This document shows positions 55,473-64,000 of a DNA stretch of 64,000 nt, in pieces. The DNA is taken from the NCBI RefSeq assembly GCF_020181655.1, contig NZ_CP084032.1, forward strand, positions 3,906,001 to 3,970,000, read 5' to 3'. Within the stretch, counting starts at the first letter, position 1. Each line of letters opens with the position of its first letter. Origin of the DNA: Pectobacterium colocasium. GTDB lineage: Bacteria > Pseudomonadota > Gammaproteobacteria > Enterobacterales > Enterobacteriaceae. The notes beneath the pieces were generated by a model. The model did no database searches. It was not told the DNA's origin and was given only the letters and a program-made list of their open reading frames with translations. The position numbers and the translations under genes were made by a program.

Positions 55473-56524
55473 TATTTCATCCCCGTGTTGGCAATCCCCG
55501 TCGTGATGTATTTTTGCAGGAAGACGAACACCGCCGTTACCGGCAGAAGCGAGAGCATCGTCATCGCCAGTATATAGTGCCACTGCACCGAGAACTGCCC
55601 CTGAAACGCATTCAGGCCAATTTGCAGCGTAAAATTATCCTGACTGGAGAGGACGATCAACGGCCAGAGGAAATCGTTCCAGCGCCAGATCACCGAGAAG
55701 ATCGCCAGCACCGCCAGCGCGGGTGCAGTTAACGGCAGGATGATCTTCCAGTAAATACGGAACTCGCTGGCGGCATCGATACGCGCCGCCTCGATCAGCT
55801 CATCGGGGATGGTCAGCATATATTGCCGTAACAGGAATACGCCGGTCGGTGTCGCCACCGTAGGAATAATCACGCCCCACAGGTTATCGCCCATGTTCAG
55901 ACCAATCACCACCAGAAACGTCGGCACCATCACCACCGACAGCGGAATCATCATGGTGGAGAGGAACAACGTCAGCACCGTACCGCGCCCGCGAAACTCG
56001 TATTTCGACAGCGCAAACGCCGCCATAGAACTAAGCAGCAAGGTCAGCAGCGTCGCCATCACCGTCACGAACACGGTGTTCTTCAGGTAGGTAGCAAAGT
56101 GGAACTTCGTTATCGGCGTCGTGTAGTTATCCGTCTCCAGATGCAGCGCTTTCATCGGCACCAGATCTTTGGTCGGCACACGAACCACCTCACTCGGTGC
56201 ATCCGGGTTCACCAGCTGTGCAATCAGGCCGATGCGTCGCACCAGCGCCATGGTTTTCGCTTCGCCGTCGTCCTGCTTAACCTGCCACAACTCCAGCGGC
56301 TTCGGGTACTCTGGCAGCGTGACGGTATCCGCTGCCTGCGGCAGAAAACTCGGTGGAAAACGGTTGATCTCCGCGGGGGTTTTGAACGACGACATCGCCG
56401 CCCACATCACCGGAATCAGCACCAGCAGCGTGCCGACCACCAGCCAGACCCAGCTCATGATATCCGTAATATGAATGCGCCCCGGATGACGGGTACGGGT
56501 GAGAAATGCGATTATTTTCATCAT
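55472..56524 (-). CDS. ABC sugar transporter permease, MalG-like
   Basis: A 350-aa inner-membrane permease of the CUT1 class. Six hydrophobic segments are visible, the first near residues 25-45. The EAA loop EAARIDAASEFRIYWKIILPL binds the ATPase. It has a large periplasmic insertion between TM1 and TM2 (about 60-140), as in MalG. It partners the adjacent MalF-like permease, 11 nt away, and is followed by the LacI gene with overlapping stop and start. Confidence 0.94.
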   Translation of the reverse strand: MMKIIAFLTRTRHPGRIHITDIMSWVWLVVGTLLVLIPVMWAAMSSFKTPAEINRFPPSFLPQAADTVTLPEYPKPLELWQVKQDDGEAKTMALVRRIGLIAQLVNPDAPSEVVRVPTKDLVPMKALHLETDNYTTPITKFHFATYLKNTVFVTVMATLLTLLLSSMAAFALSKYEFRGRGTVLTLFLSTMMIPLSVVMVPTFLVVIGLNMGDNLWGVIIPTVATPTGVFLLRQYMLTIPDELIEAARIDAASEFRIYWKIILPLTAPALAVLAIFSVIWRWNDFLWPLIVLSSQDNFTLQIGLNAFQGQFSVQWHYILAMTMLSLLPVTAVFVFLQKYITTGIANTGMK

Positions 56525-56535
56525 GGCTCCCGTTA

Positions 56536-57531
56536 TTATTTCCCTTCCAGCCGACGCGTCAGCAGGAACTGCAACGCCGTCAGAATCATCAGCACCACGC
56601 CCATCAACACCGAGGCCGCCGAGGCCAGCCCGTAGAGCGACGCGTTAGACGAAAAAGCGGTCTGGTAGATGTACTGCACGATAAAGCTGTTGGCCGTACC
56701 AGGGCCGCCGCCGTTGGTTAACACCCAGGCTTCATCGAAGATCTGCACGCTGTTGATGGTCAGCAGAATCACCACCACCAGAATGTTCGGCGCCAGCAGC
56801 GGCAGCGTCAGGCGATAAAAGCCGCGCCAGCGCGAGGTGCCATCCACCGCCGCAGCCTCATAAATATCACGCGGGATCGCCTGCAATCCGGCCAGCAGGA
56901 TCAGGGTATAAAACCCAACGTGAAACCAGACGGAGACAAACACCACCCAGAAGCGCGACAGCATCGGATCGAGCAGGAAGGTAATCGGCTGCCCCCCCAG
57001 CGACGACAGCACCAGATTCAGCAAGCCGTTGCGGTTAAGGAACCACTGCCAAATCAACCCCACCACCACCGGAGACAACAGCACCGGATAGAAGAACATG
57101 GCACGGAAAAAACCACGGGCGATAATCTTGCGGTTGAGGATCAGTGCCGTCACCAGCGCCACCAGCAGCGTGCAGAGCACGTTGAAAAAGGTGAACGACA
57201 CCGTGTTGTAGACGCCAGTCCAGAACAAATCCTGTTCACAGCTCGATGGCTCGGCGTAGTTGCCGCAGCTCAGCAGCGTGGCAAAGTTACCCACGCCCAC
57301 GTAGGGGCGTTCCCACAGCAGAATATTGGTGCCGCCGGTAAAGGCGTAACACACCGCCAGCAGAATCGGAATAAAGACAAAAACGGCGAACAACAGCATA
57401 TTGGGCGCGATAAAAAACCACGGCATCACTTTGCGGCCACCGAGTTTTTGTAGCAGATTCACCGCTTTTTCTACTGGCGTTACCAGCTTATCGATCAGCG
57501 ATCCTGCGGGTAGTAAGGCAATCTTTCTCAT
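56536..57531 (-). CDS. ABC sugar transporter permease, MalF-like
   Basis: A 331-aa CUT1-class permease. The first membrane segment is near residues 38-60 (FFIAPNMLLFAVFVFIPILL). The EAA loop is YEAAAVDGTSRWRGFYRLTLPLL. A Cys pair in the periplasmic loop (SCGNYAEPSSCEQ) may form a disulfide. The gene lies between the ATPase and MalG-like genes, 11-24 nt apart, so they form one transporter with the divergent binding protein. Confidence 0.94.
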   Translation of the reverse strand: MRKIALLPAGSLIDKLVTPVEKAVNLLQKLGGRKVMPWFFIAPNMLLFAVFVFIPILLAVCYAFTGGTNILLWERPYVGVGNFATLLSCGNYAEPSSCEQDLFWTGVYNTVSFTFFNVLCTLLVALVTALILNRKIIARGFFRAMFFYPVLLSPVVVGLIWQWFLNRNGLLNLVLSSLGGQPITFLLDPMLSRFWVVFVSVWFHVGFYTLILLAGLQAIPRDIYEAAAVDGTSRWRGFYRLTLPLLAPNILVVVILLTINSVQIFDEAWVLTNGGGPGTANSFIVQYIYQTAFSSNASLYGLASAASVLMGVVLMILTALQFLLTRRLEGK

Positions 57532-57554
57532 GTCGTCCTCTCCCGTCGCGATAA

Positions 57555-58646
57555 TTACTGCTCAGCACAGCGCGGCAATGTGTCATCCGTGTCGCCATCG
57601 AACAGATGGCAATACGCCGATGGGAAGCGGACGAACACCGATTCGCCCGCCGCGAACTCGCGGTGCTGCGCCAGATGGACGATCATCTCATCATCAATGC
57701 CGCCCATTCGCCCGTAGATGAAAGTCTCATGCCCCATCATCTCGCAGCGATCGACGCACAGCGCAATCCCCTCGCCTTCCGCCACCAGTTCACAGTGTGA
57801 AGGACGAATGCCGAGCGTAACGTTCTGACCGACCGTGCCAATAAACGGCAGCGCCAGACGATTGCCGGACGGGCACTGTACCTCGACGCCGTCCGCACGG
57901 GTGGCGACGATCTGCGCCGGGAACATATTCATGCGCGGTGAACCAATGAAGCCGGCGACAAATTTGTTTTTCGGCCGATTAAACAGTTCCAACGGCGTGC
58001 CAACCTGCTCGATACGCCCGGCGTTCAGCACCACAATGCGCTGCGCCATCGTCATCGCTTCCACCTGATCGTGAGTCACGTAAATCATGGTGGTGCGCAG
58101 TTTCTGGTGCAGACGGGACAGCTCGCCGCGCGTCTGCACGCGCAGCTTGGCATCCAGATTGGAGAGCGGTTCATCAAACAGGAACAGGTCGGGTTCACGC
58201 ACGATGGCGCGACCAATGGCAACACGCTGCTGCTGCCCACCCGACAGCGCGCGTGGCTTGCGATCCAGATAGGGTTCCAGCCCCAACATACGCGCCGCTT
58301 CATCAATACGGCTGTTAATTTCCGCTTTAGGGAAGTGCAGGTTTTCCAGCCCAAACGCGAGGTTCTTACGCACCGAAAGATGCGGATAGAGCGCGTAAGA
58401 CTGGAACACCATCGCAATCTTGCGCTCTGCTGGCGTGAGATCGTTCACCTTGCGCTGGTCGATCCACAGTTCGCCGCTGCTGATCGCTTCCAGTCCGGCA
58501 ATCATGCGCAGCAGCGTGGATTTTCCACAGCCCGACGGGCCGACAAAAACCATGAATTCACCGTCATGAATCGTGAGATCCACGCCTTTGATGATGTTCA
58601 CCGCACCGTAACTTTTGTGGACGTTTTTTAGTTCCAGACTCGCCAT
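57555..58646 (-). CDS. ABC transporter ATPase, UgpC/MsmX type
   Basis: A 363-aa ATPase that drives oligosaccharide import. Walker [14 protein letters not shown], the [15 protein letters not shown] signature, Walker [13 protein letters not shown] and the switch His (VTHDQ) are present, followed by a C-terminal TOBE/regulatory domain (about 240-360). ATG 58646 is the start because GAGGG lies 6 nt upstream. It begins 2 nt after the hydrolase stop codon. Confidence 0.95.
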   Translation of the reverse strand: MASLELKNVHKSYGAVNIIKGVDLTIHDGEFMVFVGPSGCGKSTLLRMIAGLEAISSGELWIDQRKVNDLTPAERKIAMVFQSYALYPHLSVRKNLAFGLENLHFPKAEINSRIDEAARMLGLEPYLDRKPRALSGGQQQRVAIGRAIVREPDLFLFDEPLSNLDAKLRVQTRGELSRLHQKLRTTMIYVTHDQVEAMTMAQRIVVLNAGRIEQVGTPLELFNRPKNKFVAGFIGSPRMNMFPAQIVATRADGVEVQCPSGNRLALPFIGTVGQNVTLGIRPSHCELVAEGEGIALCVDRCEMMGHETFIYGRMGGIDDEMIVHLAQHREFAAGESVFVRFPSAYCHLFDGDTDDTLPRCAEQ

Positions 58647-58648
58647 TG

Positions 58649-59755
58649 TCAGCCCTCGCAAACAGAATCTAACTGTGCCAATAACATCAGCATGACCAGC
58701 GCCTGCCCGTAAGGCACGGCAACATTGGGAATATCGCGATAGAACTGTAAGTCGTGTCCCATCGCCGTGCCGTCCGAGACCCCCTGCACCACGCCCTGTG
58801 CGTCAATCTGCGCCACCACGGCGGCATAGCCTTTTTCCAGCACGTCCTGCGGGAAATCGCGCAACATGCCCAACCGACGTGCCGTCAGAATACCGGCGAT
58901 GAACCCCGCGCTGGCGGAGGTCTCCAGCGGCGAATCCGGGTCATCCAGCAACGTGTGCCACAAGCCGGATTCATGCTGACAGCGTGCCAGCGTGGTCGTT
59001 TGCTGCTCCAGAATCGCTTCCAGCGTGCGCAGTACCGGCGTGGACAATTCATCGTCCGCCAGCACCCGCATTTCCGGCAGCACCAGCGTGATCCAGGCGT
59101 TGCCGCGTCCCCAGAACGCATTGGCATAATGGTGGCGACCAACGAATGTCCAGCCGTGATACCACAGCCCACTGCGCACATCGGCCAGATAGCGGGCGTG
59201 CGTGACGAGCTGATATTCCGCTTCTTCGATCAGATCGCGGCGAGAGAGCAATTTCCCCGCGACCACCAGAAACAGGCCAGCCATGAACAGCGTGTCATCC
59301 CACAACTGCCCGGTGTTCGGGCGCTCTTTCACCGTGTGCTGGAAGCCGCCGTCCTCGGTTTTCGGCAGCGAGTGCAGCAGCCAGTCCGCCCAATCGCTCA
59401 CGGTGTCACGCCACTGCGCGGGGGCATCCGGTTTGTCCTGACACAGCAGCGCCAGTACCAGCATCGGCGCCGTCGAGTTGATCTGGCGCGGCGGCAGCCC
59501 GGCATCCAGCTTTTGCTGATACCAGTTCGCCAGCGTCGTCAGCATGGTGTCGTCCTGCGTCAGATGCGCCAGCTTCCAAAAACCGTACAGCCCGACACCG
59601 ACTTCCCAATCCCACTCTTCGAATTGAATCGTCAGCCCGGCATCCGGCGTGTCGTCCTGCGTCACGCTGTCGATCGCTTTCAGGCGGCAAAATGCCCGCG
59701 CCACTTGCGCCAGCAGTGCTTCGGTTTGTTGTCGGTTAAGTGAACCTGTCTGCAT
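58649..59755 (-). CDS. Unsaturated glucuronyl/rhamnogalacturonyl hydrolase, GH88/GH105-like
   Basis: A 368-aa (alpha/alpha)6-barrel hydrolase of the GH88/GH105 type (compare B. subtilis YteR), which hydrates and removes the 4,5-unsaturated uronic residue left by polysaccharide lyases. Family hallmarks are [15 protein letters not shown] and the [17 protein letters not shown] helix. No signal peptide, so it acts in the cytoplasm on imported oligosaccharides. ATG 59755 starts 1 nt after the TGA of the previous gene. It sits with an ABC importer, the arrangement seen in rhamnogalacturonan loci. Confidence 0.85.
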   Translation of the reverse strand: MQTGSLNRQQTEALLAQVARAFCRLKAIDSVTQDDTPDAGLTIQFEEWDWEVGVGLYGFWKLAHLTQDDTMLTTLANWYQQKLDAGLPPRQINSTAPMLVLALLCQDKPDAPAQWRDTVSDWADWLLHSLPKTEDGGFQHTVKERPNTGQLWDDTLFMAGLFLVVAGKLLSRRDLIEEAEYQLVTHARYLADVRSGLWYHGWTFVGRHHYANAFWGRGNAWITLVLPEMRVLADDELSTPVLRTLEAILEQQTTTLARCQHESGLWHTLLDDPDSPLETSASAGFIAGILTARRLGMLRDFPQDVLEKGYAAVVAQIDAQGVVQGVSDGTAMGHDLQFYRDIPNVAVPYGQALVMLMLLAQLDSVCEG

Positions 59756-59756
59756 G

Positions 59757-62219
59757 TCATGGGTTTCCTGTGTTGAACTGCGGGACGACCGGGACATCGT
59801 CGGGAAAAATGAAAGGCTGCTGCGCTACGCTGAATCCTGCCGCGTGGCTAAAGGCCAGCTCGCCGTAATCGGGATCGTCGATACGCACGCCGTCGCTATC
59901 CTGTACCAGCGAACGCCCCCGGAAACGGGCAACGAATGCGGTGAATCCTTCTGCACCATCGCCGCTGTCTACGGCAACGAACCACACGTTCTGCTCGCCA
60001 TATGCCCGTAGTTCGCCTTCCGCCTGCTGGCCTGCGCTCGCAAACGGCTGTAATCCGGCAGGATTATGGAAGGCGGCATAGCCATTGCCGCCGCGTACGA
60101 AGCACCAGACCGCGTCAACGATGACGTCATCCAGCGCGGTTTGCGGCAGATAGAGATGTGTCCACGGGCGGACATCCTGTTGCAAATCGAACACCATCAG
60201 CGCGCGGTTGCGATACTGCATCAGGTGCGGCAAACGCCCGTTCCCCGCCCAGTAAGACGGACGGTGCACACCATCAGGGCGATCCTCGCCGGGGTGATTC
60301 ACCCACAGGCGGGCGGCATAGTGCGTGCCCAGCCGCACATCCAGCAGATGCTGCTGGTGCCCATGTTCACCGGGGTGATGATTGAAAACGGAAGAAAAGG
60401 CGACGTCGCGCTGCTTCCAGGCGATGATGCGGGCGCTGCGGTTCAGCCCCTGCACCCAGCGAGCTTCTGCCCCGTGCGGCAGTGACCAGTGCGCAATCCG
60501 ATCCGTCGCTTCCGGCGGCTGATAGTCGCTCAGGCACAGCAGCGGCAGCGCGGCGCAGTGTGGAATCAGCCAGCCCTCACCCCACATCAGCGCACACAAG
60601 CCGGACAGCTCGGTCAACATGCCGGAGCGCAGCTCTTTATCGTAGGCGCGTCCCATTGTGCCAACCGCGACGCCGTTCTGATGCACCCACGCCGTCATCA
60701 GCATGATGCGGTCAATCACCACGCGAGATTTCTCGCGCAGATCGGCATCCTGCGCCAGCTCGTACAGGGCCACCAGCCCAATCAGGTCGATGGGGTAATA
60801 AGCCGCCGAATTCCACTCAACCAGCCCGTGTTCCAGAATGGAATCAAACCAGCGCGTCAGGCGTTCGTGGGCCATCGCCTGTTGCTCCAGACCACGGCGA
60901 CCGCTGCACGGGAAAGTATCGTCAGGGAAGTTTTGCCCTGCCAGATACTGTGCAACGTGGAAACACAGGCAGTGGTTTTCACTCCAAAACCACATGGTGT
61001 CGTTGCCCGGTTCATCAATCCAGTAGCGGAAACCGAGAATGGCGCTGCGCACACGCCGCCAGTCCTGCGGCGGTAGCGCCTGCCCCTGATAGCGCTGCCA
61101 CAGCCAAATCAGCGGCACCAGTTGGAAATCCGCACAGTCTTCACGGCGGCTGATTTTTTGCAGTGCGCTGTTGAGAATCGGCGCCGCAGCATCGTTGCCC
61201 TCACCCGTTGCAACAATCGCCAACAACCGCCCGAGGCGCTCAAAACCGTGTAACGCGGTATGGCGCAGTACCGCTTCACGCCGCGCCGCTAATGTCGGCA
61301 GCGCAGGCATCGTTTGTTCAGGCAAGCGCCCAAAGCTGAGGGTGCGCGTCAGCGTAATGCCGTTGCAGGTCGCCGCGCAGACCAGATCGTAATAACCCAC
61401 CAGAACCGCAGGCAGATCCACCTGCCAGCCCAGATTACCCGCAGGCAGCGTCTGTTTCTGCTGCCATGCGGGGACGGATTCGTTGACGTTGCCAATCAGC
61501 CGATGCGCCATCGTCACGGATTCCGGCAGCGGCTGCGTGCTATTCAGCACCAGTACGGGCGGTTGGATCAGATTATTTTCCAGCGTCAGCCCATTTATCC
61601 AGCCATCCAGCGCGGTCAACTGTTCGCTGAGCGCTGCGTCGTCGTCAAGCTGCCAGCAGAGTGTGTCTTCCCCCTGATAGCACAGGCTAAACAGGTAATC
61701 AGTATCGCGCTCGCACAGCTCTTCGCTATGTACCACCAGCGTGTTCATCCCTGCTTTCAGCGACAGCGTGATAGCACAGGTTTGTTCGGTATTACGAGTA
61801 AAGGGCGTAAAGCGGGCAACCTGCTCGCCGTTCAGCCACAGCGTGACGCCGCCGCAAGTGCTGAGCGTAAAAGGGGCCGCCTGCGCGCTGTCGCTGTGAA
61901 TCACGCAGCGGGCAAAGCGCTGAACGTGCACCGGACACGGCCAGAAATCGCTGAAATTCACGTTGCGGCTTTCATCGCCGCCGCTCCACATCAGCGGAAA
62001 GCGTAAATCGTCTGGCAACGTCACCTCACGCTTTGCTTCTTCCTGCAAAAAACGCACGCGGCAGGGCAACACGCCGACATCGACAAAGCCGTTAATAAAG
62101 CGGTAATTCACCTTATCCGGCAGCGTATCCGGCTCGGCGAAATAACGTTTTTCCGTCAATTCGGTAATCAAAAACCGATTAATGACGCCGTTCTTCTTTA
62201 ATTTCCAACCGATATTCAT
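59757..62219 (-). CDS. Large cytoplasmic glycan-active protein of unknown family
   Basis: An 820-aa protein without a signal peptide. The N-terminal 300 residues look beta-rich, like a jelly-roll/CBM module (TLSTCGGVTLWLNGEQVARF). The centre (about 310-560) is helical with Trp/His motifs that suggest an (alpha/alpha) toroid (DEPGNDTMWFWSENHCLCFH; LVEWNSAAYYPIDLIGLVALY). The C-terminus (about 580-800) is beta-sheet-like, with AFSSVFNHHPGEHGHQQH. This layout recalls polysaccharide lyases of the heparinase II/III type and similar glycosidases, but I cannot place it. It is the first gene of the operon ahead of the GH88/105-like hydrolase and probably trims the same imported oligosaccharide. Confidence 0.75.
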   Translation of the reverse strand: MNIGWKLKKNGVINRFLITELTEKRYFAEPDTLPDKVNYRFINGFVDVGVLPCRVRFLQEEAKREVTLPDDLRFPLMWSGGDESRNVNFSDFWPCPVHVQRFARCVIHSDSAQAAPFTLSTCGGVTLWLNGEQVARFTPFTRNTEQTCAITLSLKAGMNTLVVHSEELCERDTDYLFSLCYQGEDTLCWQLDDDAALSEQLTALDGWINGLTLENNLIQPPVLVLNSTQPLPESVTMAHRLIGNVNESVPAWQQKQTLPAGNLGWQVDLPAVLVGYYDLVCAATCNGITLTRTLSFGRLPEQTMPALPTLAARREAVLRHTALHGFERLGRLLAIVATGEGNDAAAPILNSALQKISRREDCADFQLVPLIWLWQRYQGQALPPQDWRRVRSAILGFRYWIDEPGNDTMWFWSENHCLCFHVAQYLAGQNFPDDTFPCSGRRGLEQQAMAHERLTRWFDSILEHGLVEWNSAAYYPIDLIGLVALYELAQDADLREKSRVVIDRIMLMTAWVHQNGVAVGTMGRAYDKELRSGMLTELSGLCALMWGEGWLIPHCAALPLLCLSDYQPPEATDRIAHWSLPHGAEARWVQGLNRSARIIAWKQRDVAFSSVFNHHPGEHGHQQHLLDVRLGTHYAARLWVNHPGEDRPDGVHRPSYWAGNGRLPHLMQYRNRALMVFDLQQDVRPWTHLYLPQTALDDVIVDAVWCFVRGGNGYAAFHNPAGLQPFASAGQQAEGELRAYGEQNVWFVAVDSGDGAEGFTAFVARFRGRSLVQDSDGVRIDDPDYGELAFSHAAGFSVAQQPFIFPDDVPVVPQFNTGNP

Positions 62220-62353
62220 ACGGAATCCTGTTTACGGCTTTGACAAATAAAATAACGAAAATGTATGGCTGCACGTATTTGCACTTTCGCTGTGCGCACG
62301 CTGCCAATATTTAGGGCAACGCACCATTTTTTGCACCGTGACATCGCAATTAG

Positions 62354-62369
62354 AATGCAAATTTGCATT
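62354..62369. promoter_or_regulatory. Operator palindrome 1
   Basis: Perfect 16-bp palindrome AATGCAAATTTGCATT. The flanking G and AA are also shared with the second copy, giving a 19-bp identical stretch. It is the probable binding site of the LacI-family protein encoded at 55472, by context. Confidence 0.7.
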
Positions 62370-62434
62370 AAATTGTTATTTGCATTCATTTATTGACATT
62401 TCGCATTAATAAATAAGATTATCGCGTTTATATA

Positions 62435-62450
62435 TGTGATTAATATCACA
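62435..62450. promoter_or_regulatory. CRP-cAMP binding site
   Basis: TGTGATTAATATCACA is a perfect TGTGA-N6-TCACA site, between the two operator palindromes. It implies catabolite-controlled activation of one or both divergent promoters. Confidence 0.85.
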
Positions 62451-62549
62451 AAAATGCTTTATTTAAATCAACATTTAAAATATCTTTAACCTGCTTCACA
62501 TAAATCAATCAGGGTTCTGTCCATGATTGCATGATGAAAATGACAGATG

Positions 62550-62565
62550 AATGCAAATTTGCATT
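62550..62565. promoter_or_regulatory. Operator palindrome 2
   Basis: Second AATGCAAATTTGCATT, identical to the copy at 62354, with centres 196 bp apart. Two sites flanking a CRP site suggest repression by DNA looping. Confidence 0.7.
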
Positions 62566-62672
62566 AATAAGAAAACGGAATAACTCACAGCAAGAAAATA
62601 AACCCCGTTAACCGCGACAGGGTATTTACGTCATTAATCAAACATAAGATGTGCTCATCAACGGAGAGGTTT

Positions 62673-63980
62673 ATGATGCGTTCCAACACCGCGTTATTTT
62701 TTTCCGCCCTTGCACTGGGGTTATTCAGCACCAGCGCGTTAGCCGCTAAAACGCAAATAACATTTTTATATAGTGACGACGATCCCGAATTAGTGCATTT
62801 CATGGAACAGAAAGTGAAAGCTTTCTCCCAAAGCAATGAGCGCATCGATGTGAATTTTGTTAGCACCGGCTATAACGCGCTGCAAACACAATTGCCGATG
62901 CAGTTGGCGGCGGGCTTAGGCCCGGATATTGCCAAAACCACGCAAATGGGGCTGCTCGGGTATACGCTGGATTTGCGCCCTTATCTGAAAGACCCTGCCG
63001 CCTTTGAGAAACGCTATAGCGCTGGCATCGAAAAGATCATGCGCGTGAAAGGCGTGCATAAAGCGGATGCGCTGCCGGGCTTTGTCGCGTCCTGGACGGC
63101 CGATCTGCCATTCGTTAACGTGACGCTGTTTGAACAGGCAGGCGTTCCTCTGCCACAGCCGGGCTACACGATTGATGATTTGATGAAAGCCTCGAAGCGG
63201 GTCGCGGAAAAAACCGGCGTACCTATCCCCTTCACCATCGACCGCAGCGGTTTCCGCTTCTCCGGCCCAGCCTACTCTTATGGCGCACGTTACGATAAAG
63301 ACGGGCTGATCAACTTCCCGGACGCCGCGGCGCAGCAGTGGATTAAAGATCTAAAGCGCTGGTCGGATGAAGGCGTGTTCCCGCGTGAAATGTGGGGCGC
63401 GGCGGGCGGCGGCCAGTACAAGAGCATGGCGGACGATTTCGTGAACGGCAACATCGTGACCTACTTCTCCGGCAACTGGCTGTTGAACCAGTTCAGTAAG
63501 CAGATTGGCGACGGTTTTGACTGGAAAGTGCTGCCCGCACCTTGCAAAGAGAAGTGTATTTCGATGGGCGGTGCGACCTTTATCATGCCGTTTACCACCA
63601 CCAAGCACCCGCAGGAAGTCGCCGAATTCATGGAATGGCTGGGCAGCGAACCGCTACAACGTGAGATTGCCGAACGCTTCAATATCATCGTCGGCGCGGA
63701 TATCAGCGATCTGCACTACCAGACTAAAGATAAGCATGTGATCGATGGCCTGAACACCGCGCGCGAAGAGATCAAAAAGATCCCATCTTATGTCTTTGAT
63801 TGGGAACGCATGGAAAGTCTGGGCGCGAACGAACTGTACCCCATCATCCTGACACGCTTTACCCAATACCTGAACGATCAGGTGTCGTTTGATGAGTATC
63901 TTCGCCTGACGTCAAACGATGTGAAGCGCCTCAACGAAACGATCGCGACCAATCAACAACAGCGGAAAAGCGCACCGTGA
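62673..63980 (+). CDS. ABC transporter sugar-binding protein
   Basis: A 435-aa periplasmic binding protein of the CUT1 class (cluster B). The signal peptide (about 1-24, ending STSALAA) precedes a two-lobe fold, with LPMQLAAGLGPDIAKT, FSGNWLLNQF and a Cys pair in APCKEKC. The double ATG at 62673/62676 has GGAGAGG 3-6 nt upstream, so upstream in-frame ATGs are rejected. It captures the oligosaccharide for the MalF/MalG-like permeases and the ATPase encoded divergently. Confidence 0.92.
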   Translation: MMRSNTALFFSALALGLFSTSALAAKTQITFLYSDDDPELVHFMEQKVKAFSQSNERIDVNFVSTGYNALQTQLPMQLAAGLGPDIAKTTQMGLLGYTLDLRPYLKDPAAFEKRYSAGIEKIMRVKGVHKADALPGFVASWTADLPFVNVTLFEQAGVPLPQPGYTIDDLMKASKRVAEKTGVPIPFTIDRSGFRFSGPAYSYGARYDKDGLINFPDAAAQQWIKDLKRWSDEGVFPREMWGAAGGGQYKSMADDFVNGNIVTYFSGNWLLNQFSKQIGDGFDWKVLPAPCKEKCISMGGATFIMPFTTTKHPQEVAEFMEWLGSEPLQREIAERFNIIVGADISDLHYQTKDKHVIDGLNTAREEIKKIPSYVFDWERMESLGANELYPIILTRFTQYLNDQVSFDEYLRLTSNDVKRLNETIATNQQQRKSAP

Positions 63981-64000
63981 AATGGCAACTGAGGGAGATC

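Larger units (their letters stand above)
62220..62672. promoter_or_regulatory. Divergent control region of the carbohydrate regulon
   Basis: About 450 nt of AT-rich DNA between the divergent starts of the 820-aa gene and the solute-binding protein. It contains two identical palindromes and a CRP site, listed separately, plus a half-palindrome TTATTTGCATTCATT near 62377. Promoters for both directions must lie here. Confidence 0.8.

Noticed and set aside
63977..64000. Possible start of another gene at the right edge (GTG at 63977 or ATG at 63984)
   Set aside because: Only about eight codons are available before the window ends; nothing can be identified.

Overview
The window comes from a soft-rot enterobacterium, most likely Pectobacterium. 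The conserved backbone is enterobacterial: lysA/lysR, dusA-pspG-qor-dnaB-alr, tyrB and divergent uvrA/ssb. CRISPR-remnant repeats of the I-F type, a DUF1240-like protein, a plant-wall type sugar uptake operon and dispersed palindromic repeats fit Pectobacterium. Taxonomy is inferred from gene order and remembered protein families; no search was run.

Layout. 1-1.1 kb: an AscG-like LacI regulator. 1.2-13.3 kb: a compact 12-gene minus-strand operon for an unidentified small molecule. In transcription order it holds NUDIX, Gfo/Idh oxidoreductase, DegT aminotransferase, tandem DegT protein with a degenerate first half, FAD monooxygenase, HAD with a DWNGT motif, membrane di-iron desaturase, MTA-phosphorylase-like enzyme, second HAD, signal-less periplasmic-binding-fold protein, NudK-like NUDIX and an MFS exporter. 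It abuts the broken 3' half of an EamA permease. 14.3-19.3 kb: lysA, lysR, a second LysR regulator, a secreted metallo-beta-lactamase-fold protein and a DsbA-like protein. 19.4-22.0 kb: an IS3-type scar, then a secreted PKD/heparin-lyase-like/F5-8C protein bracketed by two copies of a ~130-bp palindromic repeat. 22.2-34.8 kb: backbone genes interrupted by an IS1111-type element that separates pspG from its likely promoter and ribosome-binding site, and by a permease/Lrp/YitT block.

34.8-38.1 kb is a graveyard and defence zone: a GC-rich hairpin-rich element, the C-terminal remnant of an Hcp, a membrane-protein pair whose first gene has an in-frame amber stop, a decayed CRISPR array with a palindromic hybrid repeat at its centre, and vapBC. 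38.2-42.2 kb: yjbQ, uvrA, ssb. 42.3-51.5 kb: a 93-aa unknown protein and a 2734-aa SpvB/Rhs-type YD-repeat protein with no recognisable immunity gene. 51.6-54.4 kb: SDR, AraC regulator, GNAT.

54.4-64 kb: a carbohydrate uptake/degradation regulon. A minus operon (820-aa unknown, GH88/105-like hydrolase, ABC ATPase, two permeases, LacI repressor) diverges from its solute-binding protein. The shared control region carries two identical perfect palindromes and a perfect CRP site.

The best candidates for undescribed biology are the 12-gene biosynthetic operon (with its tandem, half-dead aminotransferase), the palindromic CRISPR scar and the orphan giant Rhs protein.
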